From positions 1,550,001-1,614,000 of the forward strand of contig NZ_JACBZX010000001.1 of the NCBI RefSeq assembly GCF_013408565.1: DNA of 64,000 nt, written 5' to 3'. How positions within the stretch are numbered: the stretch's first letter is position 1; each line of letters opens with the position of its first letter. The position numbers were made by a program, and so were the translations under genes. Positions 25,208 to 34,526 of the stretch are shown here, piece by piece. The notes beneath the pieces are model-generated. The model was not told where the DNA came from and ran no database searches. It saw nothing but the letters and a program-made list of their open reading frames with translations. This DNA is from Janibacter alkaliphilus (lineage in GTDB: Bacteria > Actinomycetota > Actinomycetes > Actinomycetales > Dermatophilaceae).

Positions 25208-25855
25208 ATGACCCGCATCGCCCGCACCGCCCTGACGCCCCGCCCCACCGCCCGGCGCAGCACCCTCGGCCGCCGATCCGCCGTCGCCGCCCTCGCCGGT
25301 GCCGCGCTCGTGCTCACCGGCTGCACCGGGGGCGACTCCGTCGCCGAGCAGGCGAAGGCGGGCGACAACAAGGGCTACGTGGCCGGTGACGGGCAGATCG
25401 TGCAGTACGCCCCGGACGAGCGCGCCGAGCCGGTCGAGCTCGCCGGGGAGACCCTCGAGGGCGATACCTGGGAGACCAGCGAGCACGAGGGCTCGGTGGT
25501 CGTCGTCAACTCGTGGGCCAGCTGGTGCGGGCCCTGCGAGAAGGAGGCCCCCGAGCTGGTGGCCACCCACGAGGCCTACGCCGACGAGGACGACGTCGAG
25601 TTCATCGGCATCGACTACCGCGAGCCGTCGAAGGAGACCGGCCGCGCCCAGGCGCAGGCCTGGGGCCTGCCCTACGACTCCATCTACGACGACGCCGGCA
25701 CCAGCGCCATCCAGATGCAGAGCAAGCTGAGCACCACCCCGGCGACCGCCGTGCTCGACCGGCAGGGCCGGATCGCCTCGGTCGTCCTCGGCCCGGTCAC
25801 CGAGTCCACCCTCAGCTCGCTGATCGACGACGCCCTGGAGGAGACCTCGGGATGA
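25208..25855 (+). CDS. resA: TlpA/ResA-like thiol-disulfide oxidoreductase lipoprotein
   Basis: 215 residues. A twin-Arg-containing hydrophobic signal (RRSAVAALAGAALVLTG) ends in a lipobox LTGC, so the mature protein is probably anchored outside the membrane by Cys. The thioredoxin fold follows, with NSWASWCGPCEKEAPEL (active-site CGPC, about residues 98-116), VEFIGIDYREPSKET and the cis-Pro region STTPATAVLDRQGRIA. It is expected to reduce apocytochrome c CXXCH thiols, receiving electrons from CcdA, whose gene overlaps its stop (ATGA). Confidence 0.92.
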   Translation: MTRIARTALTPRPTARRSTLGRRSAVAALAGAALVLTGCTGGDSVAEQAKAGDNKGYVAGDGQIVQYAPDERAEPVELAGETLEGDTWETSEHEGSVVVVNSWASWCGPCEKEAPELVATHEAYADEDDVEFIGIDYREPSKETGRAQAQAWGLPYDSIYDDAGTSAIQMQSKLSTTPATAVLDRQGRIASVVLGPVTESTLSSLIDDALEETSG

Positions 25856-26595
25856 TCACCGCCCTCCCGGACACCGTCGCCGACGGTGCCCTGCCGCTCG
25901 CGGCCGTGATCGCCGCGCTCGCCGGGCTCGTCTCCTTCGCCACCCCCTGCGTGCTGCCGCTGGTGCCCGGCTACCTCGGCTACGTCACCGGCCTGTCCGA
26001 GACCTCCCTGGAGGAGCGGTCGAAGGGGCGGATGGTGCTCGGCACGCTGCTCTTCATCGCGGGCTTCTCCGCCGTCTTCATCATCGCCTCGATGTTCGTG
26101 GCGAGCATCGGCATGGTGCTGATCGAGCAGCGTCAGCTGCTCCTGCGCATCGGCGGGGCGCTGGTCATCGTCATGGCCCTGGTCTTCCTCGGGATGGGCA
26201 GCCAGCGCACCCTGCGGCTGCCGGTCAAGCCCGCCACCGGCCTGGCCGGCGCCCCCGTGCTCGGGGCGATCTTCGGCCTCGGCTGGGCCCCGTGCGTCGG
26301 CCCCACCCTCGGCGCGGTGCTGGCGCTCTCGCTGACCGAGGACTCCCTCGGCCGCGCCGTCGTGCTGGCGATCGCCTACTGCGTCGGTCTCGGTCTGCCC
26401 TTCCTGCTCATCGCCGCCGCCTACGAGCGCTGGGCCCCGGTCAGCTCCTGGCTGAGCCGGCACCAGCGCGGCATCCAGATCTTCGGCGGGGCGCTGCTGC
26501 TCGTCGTCGGCCTGCTGCTGGTCACCGGCGCCTGGGACAACCTCACCGCCTGGCTGCAGCGCCACCTCATCAACGACTTCAAGGTGATCATCTGA
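25852..26595 (+). CDS. ccdA: cytochrome c biogenesis protein CcdA
   Basis: 247-residue six-helix membrane protein that carries reducing equivalents across the membrane to ResA. The two membrane Cys are visible: LVSFATPCVLPLVPGYLGYV in TM1 and FGLGWAPCVGPTLGAVLAL in TM4, the signature pair of the DsbD/CcdA domain. The remaining helices and a C-terminal amphipathic end (WLQRHLINDFKVII) follow. The start ATG overlaps the resA stop, and its own stop overlaps the resB start (TGATG). Confidence 0.95.
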   Translation: MITALPDTVADGALPLAAVIAALAGLVSFATPCVLPLVPGYLGYVTGLSETSLEERSKGRMVLGTLLFIAGFSAVFIIASMFVASIGMVLIEQRQLLLRIGGALVIVMALVFLGMGSQRTLRLPVKPATGLAGAPVLGAIFGLGWAPCVGPTLGAVLALSLTEDSLGRAVVLAIAYCVGLGLPFLLIAAAYERWAPVSSWLSRHQRGIQIFGGALLLVVGLLLVTGAWDNLTAWLQRHLINDFKVII

Positions 26596-28175
26596 TGGCC
26601 CGCGGCAGCGACGCGCAGATCACCCAGCCGCGGCTCGGGGTGGTCGGCTACCTGCGCTGGGGCTGGCGGCAGCTGACGAGCATGCGCACCGCGCTCTTCC
26701 TGCTGCTGCTCGTCGCGGTCGCCGCGGTGCCCGGCTCGGTCTTCCCGCAGCGCTCGATCGACCCCACCCGCACCGCCGACTGGATCGCCGAGCACCCCGA
26801 CGCCGGCCCGATCCTCGACGACCTCGGCGCCTTCGAGGTCTACGGGACCCCCTGGTTCTCGGCGATCTACCTGCTGCTCTTCATCTCCCTCGTCGGCTGC
26901 ATCGTGCCGCGCAGTATCGCCCACGCCAAGGCGCTGCGATCGGCCCCGCCGAAGGCCCCGCGCCGGCTCGCCCGGCTCGAGGCCCGGGCCGAGGGCGAGG
27001 CCCCCGGCACCGTCGAGGAGGTCCGCGAGGCCGCGCAGGCCGCGCTGAAGAAGCGCCGCTTCCGGGTGGCCAGCCACGACGACACCTCGGTCTCGGCCGA
27101 GTCCGGGCACGTCAAGGAGACCGGCAACCTCGTCTTCCACACCAGCCTGGTGGCCCTGATCATCGGCGTCGCCGTCGGCTACCTGTGGGGCTGGAAGGCC
27201 GACCTCATCGTGCCCGAGGGCACCTCCTTCGTCAGCACCTCGACCCGCTTCGACACCTACGCCCCCGGGCCGCTGGTCGACGACGAGTCGATCCCGCCCT
27301 TCCAGCTGACGGTCACCGAGATGACCGCCGACTTCAACGACCGGGAGCCGGGCACCCAGACCTTCGGCCAGCCCCGGGACTTCGAGGCCCACGTCGAAGG
27401 GAGCAGCGCGGACGGGACCCCGATCGAGGACGTCATCAAGGTCAACGACCCGCTGTCGGTCGACGGCGCCAACGCCTTCCTCCTCGGCAACGGCTACGCC
27501 CCCGTGGTCACCGTCGAGGACGTCGACGGCGAGGTGCTCTACGCGGGGCCGACCCCCTTCCTCGCCCAGGACGGCAACTACCGCAGCACCGGCGCGGTCA
27601 AGGTCGGCGCCGCCGAGCCGCAGCAGCTGGGCCTCATCGGGCTCTTCCTGCCGACCGCGGTGGTCGACCAGGAGCAGGGGCCGGTCTCGATCTTCCCGGA
27701 CACCCGCAACCCCGCCCTGGCGATGAGCCTCTACGAGGGCGACCTCTTCCCCGACGGGGCTCCGCAGTCGGTCTTCTCCCTGGACACCGCCTCGATGACC
27801 GCGGTGCAGGCCGAGGACGGTGAGGACCAGGCGCGGCTGTGGCTGCAGCCGGGCGAGACCGCGCAGCTGCCCGGCGACCGGGGGAGCATCACCTTCGAGC
27901 GGATCGACCGCTACGCCGGGCTGTCCGTGCGGCACGACCCGGGGCAGGGGGTGACCCTCGTCGCGGCGCTGCTCGCGCTGGCCGGTCTGGTGGTCACCCT
28001 GACGATGAAGCGGCGCCGGGTCTTCGTCCGGCTGACCGACCGCGGCGACGGCACGACCGCGCTCGAGGTGGCCGGGATGAGCCGCGACGACGACGACCGG
28101 CTGGCCGAGATCGTCGCCGAGGTCCGTGACGACATCGAGGCCCGACGCGGGGCCGTGGGAGGATCGGGAGCATGA
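26595..28175 (+). CDS. resB: cytochrome c biogenesis protein ResB
   Basis: 526 residues. System II haem-handling component working with CcsB outside the membrane. The N-terminal LTSMRTALFLLLLVAVAAVPGS helix is the ResB signature. TM2 (WFSAIYLLLFISLVGCIVPR), TM3 (NLVFHTSLVALIIGVAVGYLWG) and a large extracytoplasmic domain follow (about residues 190-455). A C-terminal helix (LVAALLALAGLVVTLTM) leads to a cytoplasmic tail. One-base overlap with ccdA upstream; ATGA overlap with ccsB downstream. Confidence 0.94.
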   Translation: MARGSDAQITQPRLGVVGYLRWGWRQLTSMRTALFLLLLVAVAAVPGSVFPQRSIDPTRTADWIAEHPDAGPILDDLGAFEVYGTPWFSAIYLLLFISLVGCIVPRSIAHAKALRSAPPKAPRRLARLEARAEGEAPGTVEEVREAAQAALKKRRFRVASHDDTSVSAESGHVKETGNLVFHTSLVALIIGVAVGYLWGWKADLIVPEGTSFVSTSTRFDTYAPGPLVDDESIPPFQLTVTEMTADFNDREPGTQTFGQPRDFEAHVEGSSADGTPIEDVIKVNDPLSVDGANAFLLGNGYAPVVTVEDVDGEVLYAGPTPFLAQDGNYRSTGAVKVGAAEPQQLGLIGLFLPTAVVDQEQGPVSIFPDTRNPALAMSLYEGDLFPDGAPQSVFSLDTASMTAVQAEDGEDQARLWLQPGETAQLPGDRGSITFERIDRYAGLSVRHDPGQGVTLVAALLALAGLVVTLTMKRRRVFVRLTDRGDGTTALEVAGMSRDDDDRLAEIVAEVRDDIEARRGAVGGSGA

Positions 28176-29188
28176 CGAACGAGAGCCTGGCGACCTACGC
28201 CAACTACGCGCTGGCCTCGGCCGCGCTGGTGCTCACCCTGGCGATGCTCGGCTTCGCGCTCTATCTCGCCCGGGCCGTGCCGGTCCGCGAGGAGGCCGCC
28301 GCGCGGACCGCCGACCGGGTCGGAGCCCGCTCCGGCGCCGGGCGCGGCGGGGTGGACCTCGCAGACCGCGACGCGGACGGGGAGGGGTCCTCCGGCGCAG
28401 CGACCCGCGCCGACGCCGCTTCGGCGGCCGACGAGCCGGAGCAGACCTCGTTGCGCGGACGCCAGGCCGCCGGGATCGCCGGCTCGCTGACCTGGCTCGG
28501 CACGGGTCTGCTGCTGCTCTCCTCGGTGCTGCGCGGCCTGGCCGTCGAGCGCTTCCCGCTGGGCAACCTCTTCGAGTTCAGCGTCGTCGGCTGCCTCTTC
28601 GCCGTGGCCACCTTCAGCGCGGTCAGCCTGCGCCGGGACGTGCGCTGGCTCGGGCTCTTCGTCACCGGCTTCGTCGTGCTCGTGCTCATGGTCGCCCAGA
28701 CCGCCTGGTACGTCCCCGCGGACGAGCTGGTGCCCTCGCTGAAGTCCTACTGGCTGCCGATCCACGTCACCGTGGCCACCCTGGCCGTCGGGATCTGCGT
28801 GGTCGCGGCGATCGTCAGCGCGCTCTACCTGCTCAGCGACCGGCAGGCGGTCTCGCCGCGCTTCTGGGCCAAGCTGCCCCCGGCGCCGCAGCTGGAGAAG
28901 CTCTCCTACGCGCTGCACATCATCGCCTTCCCGCTGTGGACCTTCACGATCATCGCCGGCGCGATCTGGGCGCACGAGGCCTGGGGCGCCTACTGGAACT
29001 GGGACCCCAAGGAGGTCTGGTCCTTCGTCATCTGGGTGGTCTACGCCGCCTACCTGCACGCGCGGGCGACGAAGAACACCTCGCGGCGCACCGCGAACTG
29101 GATCGCCCTGGCCGGCTTCGCCTGCATCGTCATCAACTACACCGTGGTGAACTTCTACTTCATCGGCCAGCACAGCTACGCCCAGTGA
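28172..29188 (+). CDS. ccsB: c-type cytochrome biogenesis protein CcsB/CcsA
   Basis: 338-residue multi-helix haem transporter/ligase of system II. The diagnostic Trp-rich haem-binding stretch AIWAHEAWGAYWNWDPKEVW lies at about residues 267-286, and conserved His residues sit in flanking helices (WLPIHVTVATLAVGI, ALHIIAFPLWTF and the C-terminal FIGQHSYAQ). A hydrophilic insertion (about 45-95) separates TM1 from the core, as in other actinobacteria. It is the last core gene of the biogenesis operon. Confidence 0.95.
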   Translation: MTNESLATYANYALASAALVLTLAMLGFALYLARAVPVREEAAARTADRVGARSGAGRGGVDLADRDADGEGSSGAATRADAASAADEPEQTSLRGRQAAGIAGSLTWLGTGLLLLSSVLRGLAVERFPLGNLFEFSVVGCLFAVATFSAVSLRRDVRWLGLFVTGFVVLVLMVAQTAWYVPADELVPSLKSYWLPIHVTVATLAVGICVVAAIVSALYLLSDRQAVSPRFWAKLPPAPQLEKLSYALHIIAFPLWTFTIIAGAIWAHEAWGAYWNWDPKEVWSFVIWVVYAAYLHARATKNTSRRTANWIALAGFACIVINYTVVNFYFIGQHSYAQ

Positions 29189-29195
29189 GCCGCGC

Positions 29196-29495
29196 GTGAT
29201 CCGCTACACCCTCTTCCGGTTCCTCATCTTCTTCGGCTGCCTGGCGGCCCTCTGGCTGCTCGGGCTGCGCGGCCCGAACCAGCTGCCGTGGCTGGTGGTC
29301 ATCGCCGCGTTGGCCTCGATGGTCATCTCCTACGTGGCGCTGCGACCGATGCGCGACGACGTCGTGCGCAAGATGGCTGCGCGCCAGGAGGAGCGGGCGC
29401 AGGCCAAGGCCCGTCGTCGGGACACCGACGAGGCCGTCGAGGACGGCAGCGGTGCGGACGGCACGCGCGAGGACGGGGCCGAGGACTTCCGCTGA
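29196..29495 (+). CDS. DUF4229-family small membrane protein
   Basis: 99 residues from a GTG 7 bp after ccsB. Two membrane helices (LFRFLIFFGCLAALWLLGLR and WLVVIAALASMVISYVAL) are followed by a charged coiled tail (MRDDVVRKMAARQEERAQAKARRRDTDE). It matches the layout of actinobacterial DUF4229 proteins, commonly found at the end of the ccs operon next to menA. Function unknown. Confidence 0.85.
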   Translation: MIRYTLFRFLIFFGCLAALWLLGLRGPNQLPWLVVIAALASMVISYVALRPMRDDVVRKMAARQEERAQAKARRRDTDEAVEDGSGADGTREDGAEDFR

Positions 29496-29535
29496 GCCGT
29501 AGGTGCGCTCAGTGCGGTCGGCTGGGTAAGCGCGG

Positions 29536-30405
29536 TCAGCGCGCCAGCGGGTAGACCAGCAGCAGCGCCCAGACCAGCTCGGCGATGCCGGTGGTGGCGA
29601 TCGCCGGGACCAGCGCCTTGCCGGTGGCCCCGGAGAGCACCGCCTTCAGCCCGGGCGCGGCGAGCAGCAGCCCGACGAGGGCGACCGGCGCGAAGGGGTG
29701 CCAGAAGGCCATCAGCCCGGTGGCCGCCGCGGCCACGACGAAGAGCCCGAGGTAGAGCCGTCGGGTCTTGGCGTCGCCGAGACGGACCGCGAGGGTCTGC
29801 TTGCCGGCGACGGTGTCGGAGGGGATGTCGCGCAGGTTGTTCGCCACGAGGATGGCGCTGGCCAGGCAGCCGACGGCGATCGCGCCGAGCACCCCGACGA
29901 GCGAGATCGCGTTGGCCTGGGTGTACTCGGTGCCGAGCGTGGCCAGCAGCCCGAAGAAGAGGAAGACGTAGACCTCGCCGAGGCCGCGGTAGCCATAGGG
30001 GTTGTCGCCGCCGGTGTAGCGCCAGGCCGCGACCACGGCCAGCGCGCCGAGCGGGATGAGCAACCAGGTCTGGGCCAGCGCCACCAGCGCGAGCCCGGCG
30101 AACGCACCGACGCCGAACCACAGGAAGGCCATGAGCTTGACGTTGTCGGGGTTGGCGATCCGCTGACCCACCAGCCGCACCGGACCGACCCGGTCCTCGT
30201 CGGTGCCGCGGATGCCGTCGCTGTAGTCGTTGGCGTAGTTCACCCCGATCTGCAGCGAGACCGCGACGATCAGCGCGAGGACGGCCAGCCCGAGCTGGGC
30301 GGTGTCCTCGGCGGCGGCCGCGGCGGTGCCGACGACGACGGGGGCGACGGCGGCGGGCAGGGTGCGCGGCCGGGCGCCGGCGACCCACTGGGCGAGGGAT
30401 GCCAT
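29536..30405 (-). CDS. menA: 1,4-dihydroxy-2-naphthoate polyprenyltransferase MenA
   Basis: 289-residue UbiA-family membrane prenyltransferase that attaches the isoprenoid tail in menaquinone synthesis. Asp-rich motif 1 is NYANDYSDGIRGTDEDR (about residues 56-72) and motif 2 is LRDIPSDTVAGKQTLAVRLGD (about 189-209); both are needed for Mg-diphosphate binding. The start MASLAQWVAGARPRTLPAA is the usual MenA opening. It is convergent with the ccs operon (40-bp gap) and separated by 167 bp from menE upstream. Confidence 0.95.
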   Translation of the reverse strand: MASLAQWVAGARPRTLPAAVAPVVVGTAAAAAEDTAQLGLAVLALIVAVSLQIGVNYANDYSDGIRGTDEDRVGPVRLVGQRIANPDNVKLMAFLWFGVGAFAGLALVALAQTWLLIPLGALAVVAAWRYTGGDNPYGYRGLGEVYVFLFFGLLATLGTEYTQANAISLVGVLGAIAVGCLASAILVANNLRDIPSDTVAGKQTLAVRLGDAKTRRLYLGLFVVAAAATGLMAFWHPFAPVALVGLLLAAPGLKAVLSGATGKALVPAIATTGIAELVWALLLVYPLAR

Positions 30406-30572
30406 GACTGGTGGTGCTCGATCCTTCGGTGGGGCAGGGGCCTCAATCGTACGAAGGGGAGCCCGCGGTCGAGGTGATCCACGCCGTGGAAGGGGGCGCC
30501 GATCACCTCGACCCCGCTGCCGATGACTCAGGGGCAGATGACTCAGGGGCAGGTGACTCTGAAGCAGGTGGC

Positions 30573-31808
30573 TCAGGCGGAGGCGACGAGCTCGCGCGCA
30601 GCCGCCCGGTCCGGTTTGCCGGGGCCGCGGCTGGGCAGGGCGTCGACGACGAGCACCCGCCGCGGCAGGGCGTGGCCGGGCAGGTGCGGGCGCAGCATCT
30701 CCCGGATCTGCTCGACCCCGTCGGCGGGCACGCGGCCGGGCGGCGGGCCGCCGGGGGAGGTGACGACCACGAGGGTCACCGCCTGCCCCCACTCCGGGTC
30801 GGGGACGCCGACGGCCAGCGCCTGGGTGACCGCCGGGACGTGCGCCAGCGTCGCCTCCTCCAGCAGCCGCGGCGCCAGCTTGAGGCCGCCGGTGGTGATG
30901 AGGTCGTCGGCGCGGCCGAGCACCTGGACGGTGGTCCGGCCGTCGTGCTCGCCGACCTCGCCGAGGTCGTCGGTGGCGAACCAGCGGGTGCCGTCGGGTG
31001 CGGTGCGGAAGGAGGCGGCGGTCAGTTCGGGCCGGCCGAGGTAGCCGTGGGCGACCACGGGCCCGCCGAGCAGCAGCCGCCCTTCGTCGTCGGTGGCGAC
31101 CTGCACGCCGTCGAGCGGCCGCCCGGCGTACACGCACCCGCCGCAGGTCTCGCTCATGCCGTAGGTGGTGACCACGCGGACCGAGCGCTCGCGGGCCCGC
31201 TCGAGCAGGTCGGGCGGGCTGGCGGCGCCGCCGACGAGCACGGCGTCGAAGCGGCGCAGCGCCTCGACCCCCAGCGGATCGTCGAGGAGCCGGGTCAGCT
31301 GGGTGGGCACGAGGCTGGTGTAGCGCCGTTCGCCGGTCATCGCCGCCGCGCCCTGGACGAGGTCGAAGGGGGTCATCCCCGCCGGGTCGAGGGCGATCGG
31401 GGTGGTCCCGGCGTGGACGGAGCGGGCCAGCACCTGCAGCCCGGCGACATGGTGGGTCGGCAGCGCGAGCAGCCACTGCCCCGGCCCGCCGAGCCGGTCG
31501 TGGGTGGCGGCGGCGCTGGCGGCCAGAGCGGCGGCGCCGAGCATGGCGAGCTTGGGGTCGCCGGTCGATCCGGAGGTACCGACGACGACCGCGAGGTCGT
31601 CGGGGAGATCGGTGTCGTCCGACCGGTCCGCCGCCGGTCCTGCGCCGGGCCCGCCGGAGCCATCGGCGGCGGGTGCGTCGTCAGCGGGGACGGGCCGGAT
31701 CGGGGCACCACCGGCCAGCGCCCGCTCGAGCACCGGAAGCGCCTCGAGCACCGCGGGTCCGGTCGGCAGCGGCAGGTCGGTGATCCTCACCGCTCCATCC
31801 TCGCCCAT
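30573..31808 (-). CDS. menE: o-succinylbenzoate--CoA ligase MenE
   Basis: 411-residue ANL-superfamily adenylating enzyme making o-succinylbenzoyl-CoA. Seen: the phosphate loop VVGTSGSTGDPKLAML (about residues 74-89), LPTHHVAGLQVL, the TTYGMSETCGGCVY adenylate motif, WFATDDLGEV, GRADDLITTGGLKL and the C-terminal SRGPGKPDRAAAREL with the catalytic Lys. It is shorter than generic acyl-CoA ligases, as MenE proteins in actinobacteria are. The ATG at 31808 is chosen because the conserved region starts right after; the frame upstream runs into a dispersed repeat. Confidence 0.93.
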   Translation of the reverse strand: MGEDGAVRITDLPLPTGPAVLEALPVLERALAGGAPIRPVPADDAPAADGSGGPGAGPAADRSDDTDLPDDLAVVVGTSGSTGDPKLAMLGAAALAASAAATHDRLGGPGQWLLALPTHHVAGLQVLARSVHAGTTPIALDPAGMTPFDLVQGAAAMTGERRYTSLVPTQLTRLLDDPLGVEALRRFDAVLVGGAASPPDLLERARERSVRVVTTYGMSETCGGCVYAGRPLDGVQVATDDEGRLLLGGPVVAHGYLGRPELTAASFRTAPDGTRWFATDDLGEVGEHDGRTTVQVLGRADDLITTGGLKLAPRLLEEATLAHVPAVTQALAVGVPDPEWGQAVTLVVVTSPGGPPPGRVPADGVEQIREMLRPHLPGHALPRRVLVVDALPSRGPGKPDRAAARELVASA

Positions 31809-31943
31809 GCCCGGCGGTTGCGCCGGGGCCCTCCACAGGCCCGGCGGGTCGCCCCCTTCACGGGTCGTCCCCGTCGAGCCATCCCCTTCTCGGGCCGTGC
31901 CGTTCTCCGCTGGACCTCTGCCGCGCCGTACCCCTGAGCGAAC

Positions 31944-32028
31944 GAAACTGCTGCCAGCAGCAGTTCGGCGAGCCAGCCGCACCTCGTGCTGCTGCTGGCT
32001 CACGGAACTGCAGCCAGCAGCAGTTCCG
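31944..32028. repeat. dispersed repeat family A, copy 3
   Basis: 85-bp element of the same family as 12578 and 19006. The first block GAAACTGCTGCCAGCAGCAG-TTC and the second block GGAACTGCAGCCAGCAGCAG-TTCC are each near-perfect inverted repeats, separated by CCAGCCGCACCTCGTGCTGC. It lies between the 3' end of the GntP permease gene and the 5' end of menE, both on the minus strand. Confidence 0.85.
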
Positions 32029-32057
32029 TCGGTGGCCGCTCCGGGAGGACGTCGGCG

Positions 32058-33515
32058 CTACATCACCAGGCCGAGGGCGAGCACCATCGGCAGCGAGACG
32101 AGCGCGCCGAGGGACGTGGTCGCGGTGAGCGTCTTCAGCGCGCCCTGGGTGGACAGGCCGAGCAGGCTCTTGAACATCCAGAAGAAGTTGCTGTTGACGT
32201 GCAGCGCGAACATCGCGCCCGAGGCGATGGCCAGCCCGATCACCACCGGGTCGACGCCGGTGGAGGCGACGACCGGGGCGATGATCCCGGCGGCGGTGAT
32301 CGCACCGACCGAGACCGAGCCGATCGCGAAGTGCAGCACCGCGGCGATGACCCAGGCGAGCAGGATGCTCACCAGCGCCGGGGCGCCGGCGTCCGCGGAG
32401 AAGAGGTCGGCCAGCGTGCCCTCCAGGCCGGTCTCGGTGATGACCGCGCCGAGCGAGCCGCCGATGCCGGTGATGAGCAGGATCTCGCCGGTGGTGCGGA
32501 AGCCGCTGCTCAGCGCGTCGCCGGTGGCGTCCGTGCCCAGCGACCAGCGGCCGATGACGAAGGCGAGCAGCAGCCCGATGAAGAGGGCGATGTTGGCGTC
32601 TCCGAGGAAGGCCAGGCGGTACTCGCCGAGGAACCGGACGAAGGGGTTGTCCGGCTCCATGAGCCCGGCGAAGGTGCCGGTGGCGATGAGCACCAGCGGC
32701 ACGAGGATCGGCAGCAGCCGGACGATCAGCGGCAGGCCGAGCGCCTTCGCCGGGACGTCGTCGACGGCGAGGTCCTCGTCGAGGTCGGCGTCGGCGCCGG
32801 AGCGGCGGGCCGGCTGCGCGTCCACCTGGTGGCTGGCGAGGAAGGCCGCGTGGCCCGGGTTGTCCGGGTGCTCGGCCTCGTTCTCGTCGATGTCGGTGGC
32901 CGGCTTCCAGTAGCCGGTCTGCAGGATGAGCCGGAAGAGGAGCGTCGTCAGCAGCGCGGTGGCCAGGCCGATCGGCAGCCCGAGCACGAGGTAGCTGCCG
33001 AGGGGGACGTCGAGCAGCCCGGCGACGGCGACCGCTGCCAGGCCGGGCACGACGAAGACGTAGCCGGCGAAGATGCCGACGCCGATGGCGCCGGCCAGCC
33101 ACGGCAGACCGCGCTTCTTGTCGATGACCGGGGCGGCCTGGCGGGCCATCGGCGAGGCGAGCACGACCTGCACGTCGACGTAGATCGACGGGAAGATCGT
33201 CGCCAGGGCCGCGGACATCGCGTAGGGCAGCTTGCCGCCGACCCGGTGGGCGATCACCTCGACGAGGGCGCGGAAGGTCCCGGTGGCCTGCAGCAGGCTG
33301 CCGGTGAGCACGCCGAAGCCGATGAGCAGGCCGACCTCGGCCATGATCTCGCCGAAGCCGGTGGTGATCGCGGTGACCGTGCCGGTGTAGCCGACGCCGG
33401 TGGCCAGACCGAGGTAGACCGAGCTGATGATCAGCGAGATCACCGGGTCGACCTTGAACCGGATGATGAGCAGGATCGCGGCGAGGATCGCGATCGCGGT
33501 GTGCAGGACCTCCAT
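32058..33515 (-). CDS. GntP-family gluconate:H+ symporter-like permease
   Basis: 485-residue permease with about 12-14 helices. Seen: FKVDPVISLIISSVYLGLATG near the N terminus, FGEIMAEVGLLIGFGVLTGSLL (GntP signature), PSIYVDVQVVLASPMARQ, and in the second half LLITGIGGSLGAVITETGLEG and SVSVGAITAAGIIAPV. ALHVNSNFFWMFKSLLGLSTQ near the end is also typical. A central hydrophilic loop (about residues 205-255) joins the halves. The start is ATG 33515, with an in-frame GTG at 33524 as alternative. The substrate is probably a sugar acid; a nearby zwf gene is on the other strand 6 kb away. Confidence 0.88.
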   Translation of the reverse strand: MEVLHTAIAILAAILLIIRFKVDPVISLIISSVYLGLATGVGYTGTVTAITTGFGEIMAEVGLLIGFGVLTGSLLQATGTFRALVEVIAHRVGGKLPYAMSAALATIFPSIYVDVQVVLASPMARQAAPVIDKKRGLPWLAGAIGVGIFAGYVFVVPGLAAVAVAGLLDVPLGSYLVLGLPIGLATALLTTLLFRLILQTGYWKPATDIDENEAEHPDNPGHAAFLASHQVDAQPARRSGADADLDEDLAVDDVPAKALGLPLIVRLLPILVPLVLIATGTFAGLMEPDNPFVRFLGEYRLAFLGDANIALFIGLLLAFVIGRWSLGTDATGDALSSGFRTTGEILLITGIGGSLGAVITETGLEGTLADLFSADAGAPALVSILLAWVIAAVLHFAIGSVSVGAITAAGIIAPVVASTGVDPVVIGLAIASGAMFALHVNSNFFWMFKSLLGLSTQGALKTLTATTSLGALVSLPMVLALGLVM

Positions 33516-33692
33516 CCTGCGCACCCTAGGGTCTGGTGACCTGGCTCACGACCTGGGAGGACGCTGGGGCGAGGCGGGTCGGTCGGGGGAGCGCCGAGCG
33601 GTCGCCGTGGCGCGCCCGGCGGTCGTCTCGAGGTGGTGGCCGCCGGTCCGGCCGCGGGGCACCTGTCTCAATGGTCGCTGTGCGCGTGGGTG

Positions 33693-34274
33693 TCAGCCGA
33701 TCCAGCCGAGGCCCTCGGCGATGAGCACCGCGCCGAAGGCGAAGAAGAGGACCGCCGCGCCGATGGTGATGGCCCGTTCGGGCAGCTTGCGGCCCAGCAG
33801 GGCGCCGACGGCGATGGCCAGGGCGTCGGCGGCGACCATGCCGAGGGTGGAGCCGATCCACGTGCCGAACCATCCCTCGCGGGTGGCCAGGGTGATCGTG
33901 GCGAGCATCGTCTTGTCGCCGAGCTCGGCGAGGAAGAAGGCGGTGCCGACGGCGAGGATCGCGGCCCCCTTCGCCCGTCTGGCCTTGTCGGCCTCCTCGT
34001 CGGTGAGCTCGTCGCCGCGCAGGGTCCACAGCCCGAAGACGACGAAGGCGAGGCCGGCGATGATCGCGATCCAGTCCTGGTGCTCGGCGAAGGCGTCGCC
34101 GATCCAGAAGCCGATGCCCACCGAGGCGAGGTGGACGATGAGGGTGGCGCCGGTGATCGCGAGCAGCACGTCGCGGGCGCGGTAGCGGGCGGCGAAGGTC
34201 ATCGCCATGAGCTGGGACTTGTCGCCGAGCTCGGCGACGAAGATCACGGCGGTGGAGATCAGGAAGGCGGTCAC
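33693..34274 (-). CDS. TMEM165/GDT1-family manganese exporter
   Basis: 193-residue membrane protein with two copies of the family signature: ISTAVIFVAELGDKSQLMAM in the first half and VGTAFFLAELGDKTMLATIT in the second. The acidic ELGDK motifs form the cation path. Six helices. Bacterial members of this family (MneA/Mnx) export Mn2+. The GTG start at 34274 follows GAGGA. The upstream leader resembles a yybP-ykoY Mn2+ riboswitch, supporting a manganese detoxification role. Confidence 0.9.
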   Translation of the reverse strand: MTAFLISTAVIFVAELGDKSQLMAMTFAARYRARDVLLAITGATLIVHLASVGIGFWIGDAFAEHQDWIAIIAGLAFVVFGLWTLRGDELTDEEADKARRAKGAAILAVGTAFFLAELGDKTMLATITLATREGWFGTWIGSTLGMVAADALAIAVGALLGRKLPERAITIGAAVLFFAFGAVLIAEGLGWIG

Positions 34275-34364
34275 GCGGGTCCTCTTCGTGGTGCTGGTGC
34301 CGGACCGGGGCTGTCGGTGACGACGACCTCGACCAGGCACGCCGTCATGGGTCGTCGTGCTGGT

Positions 34365-34475
34365 CGACAGTCTCGTCCGCCACGGGTCCGTGGCCTGCCG
34401 TGCCGGTCGCCTCGCCCGTGGGCTCGGCGGCAGTGTGTCGACACGACCGTTGAGGACTACTCCCTCTCGATGGGG
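34365..34475 (-). promoter_or_regulatory. yybP-ykoY-type (Mn2+) riboswitch
   Basis: On the minus strand the leader of the GDT1 gene carries the hallmark GGGAGTAG loop at its 5' side. A CTCAACGG block and a GACGAGACT loop near its 3' end follow. TCGAGAG and CTGTCGA immediately outside these loops can pair (one mismatch) to form P1. About 90 bases follow before the GTG start. This matches the yybP-ykoY layout, which opens gene expression when Mn2+ is high. Assigned by eye, without a covariance model. Confidence 0.6.
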
Positions 34476-34526
34476 CGAGTCTACGGGTGCGGTGAGCGCC
34501 AGGGTGCACCGGGGCGCCGAGAACCT

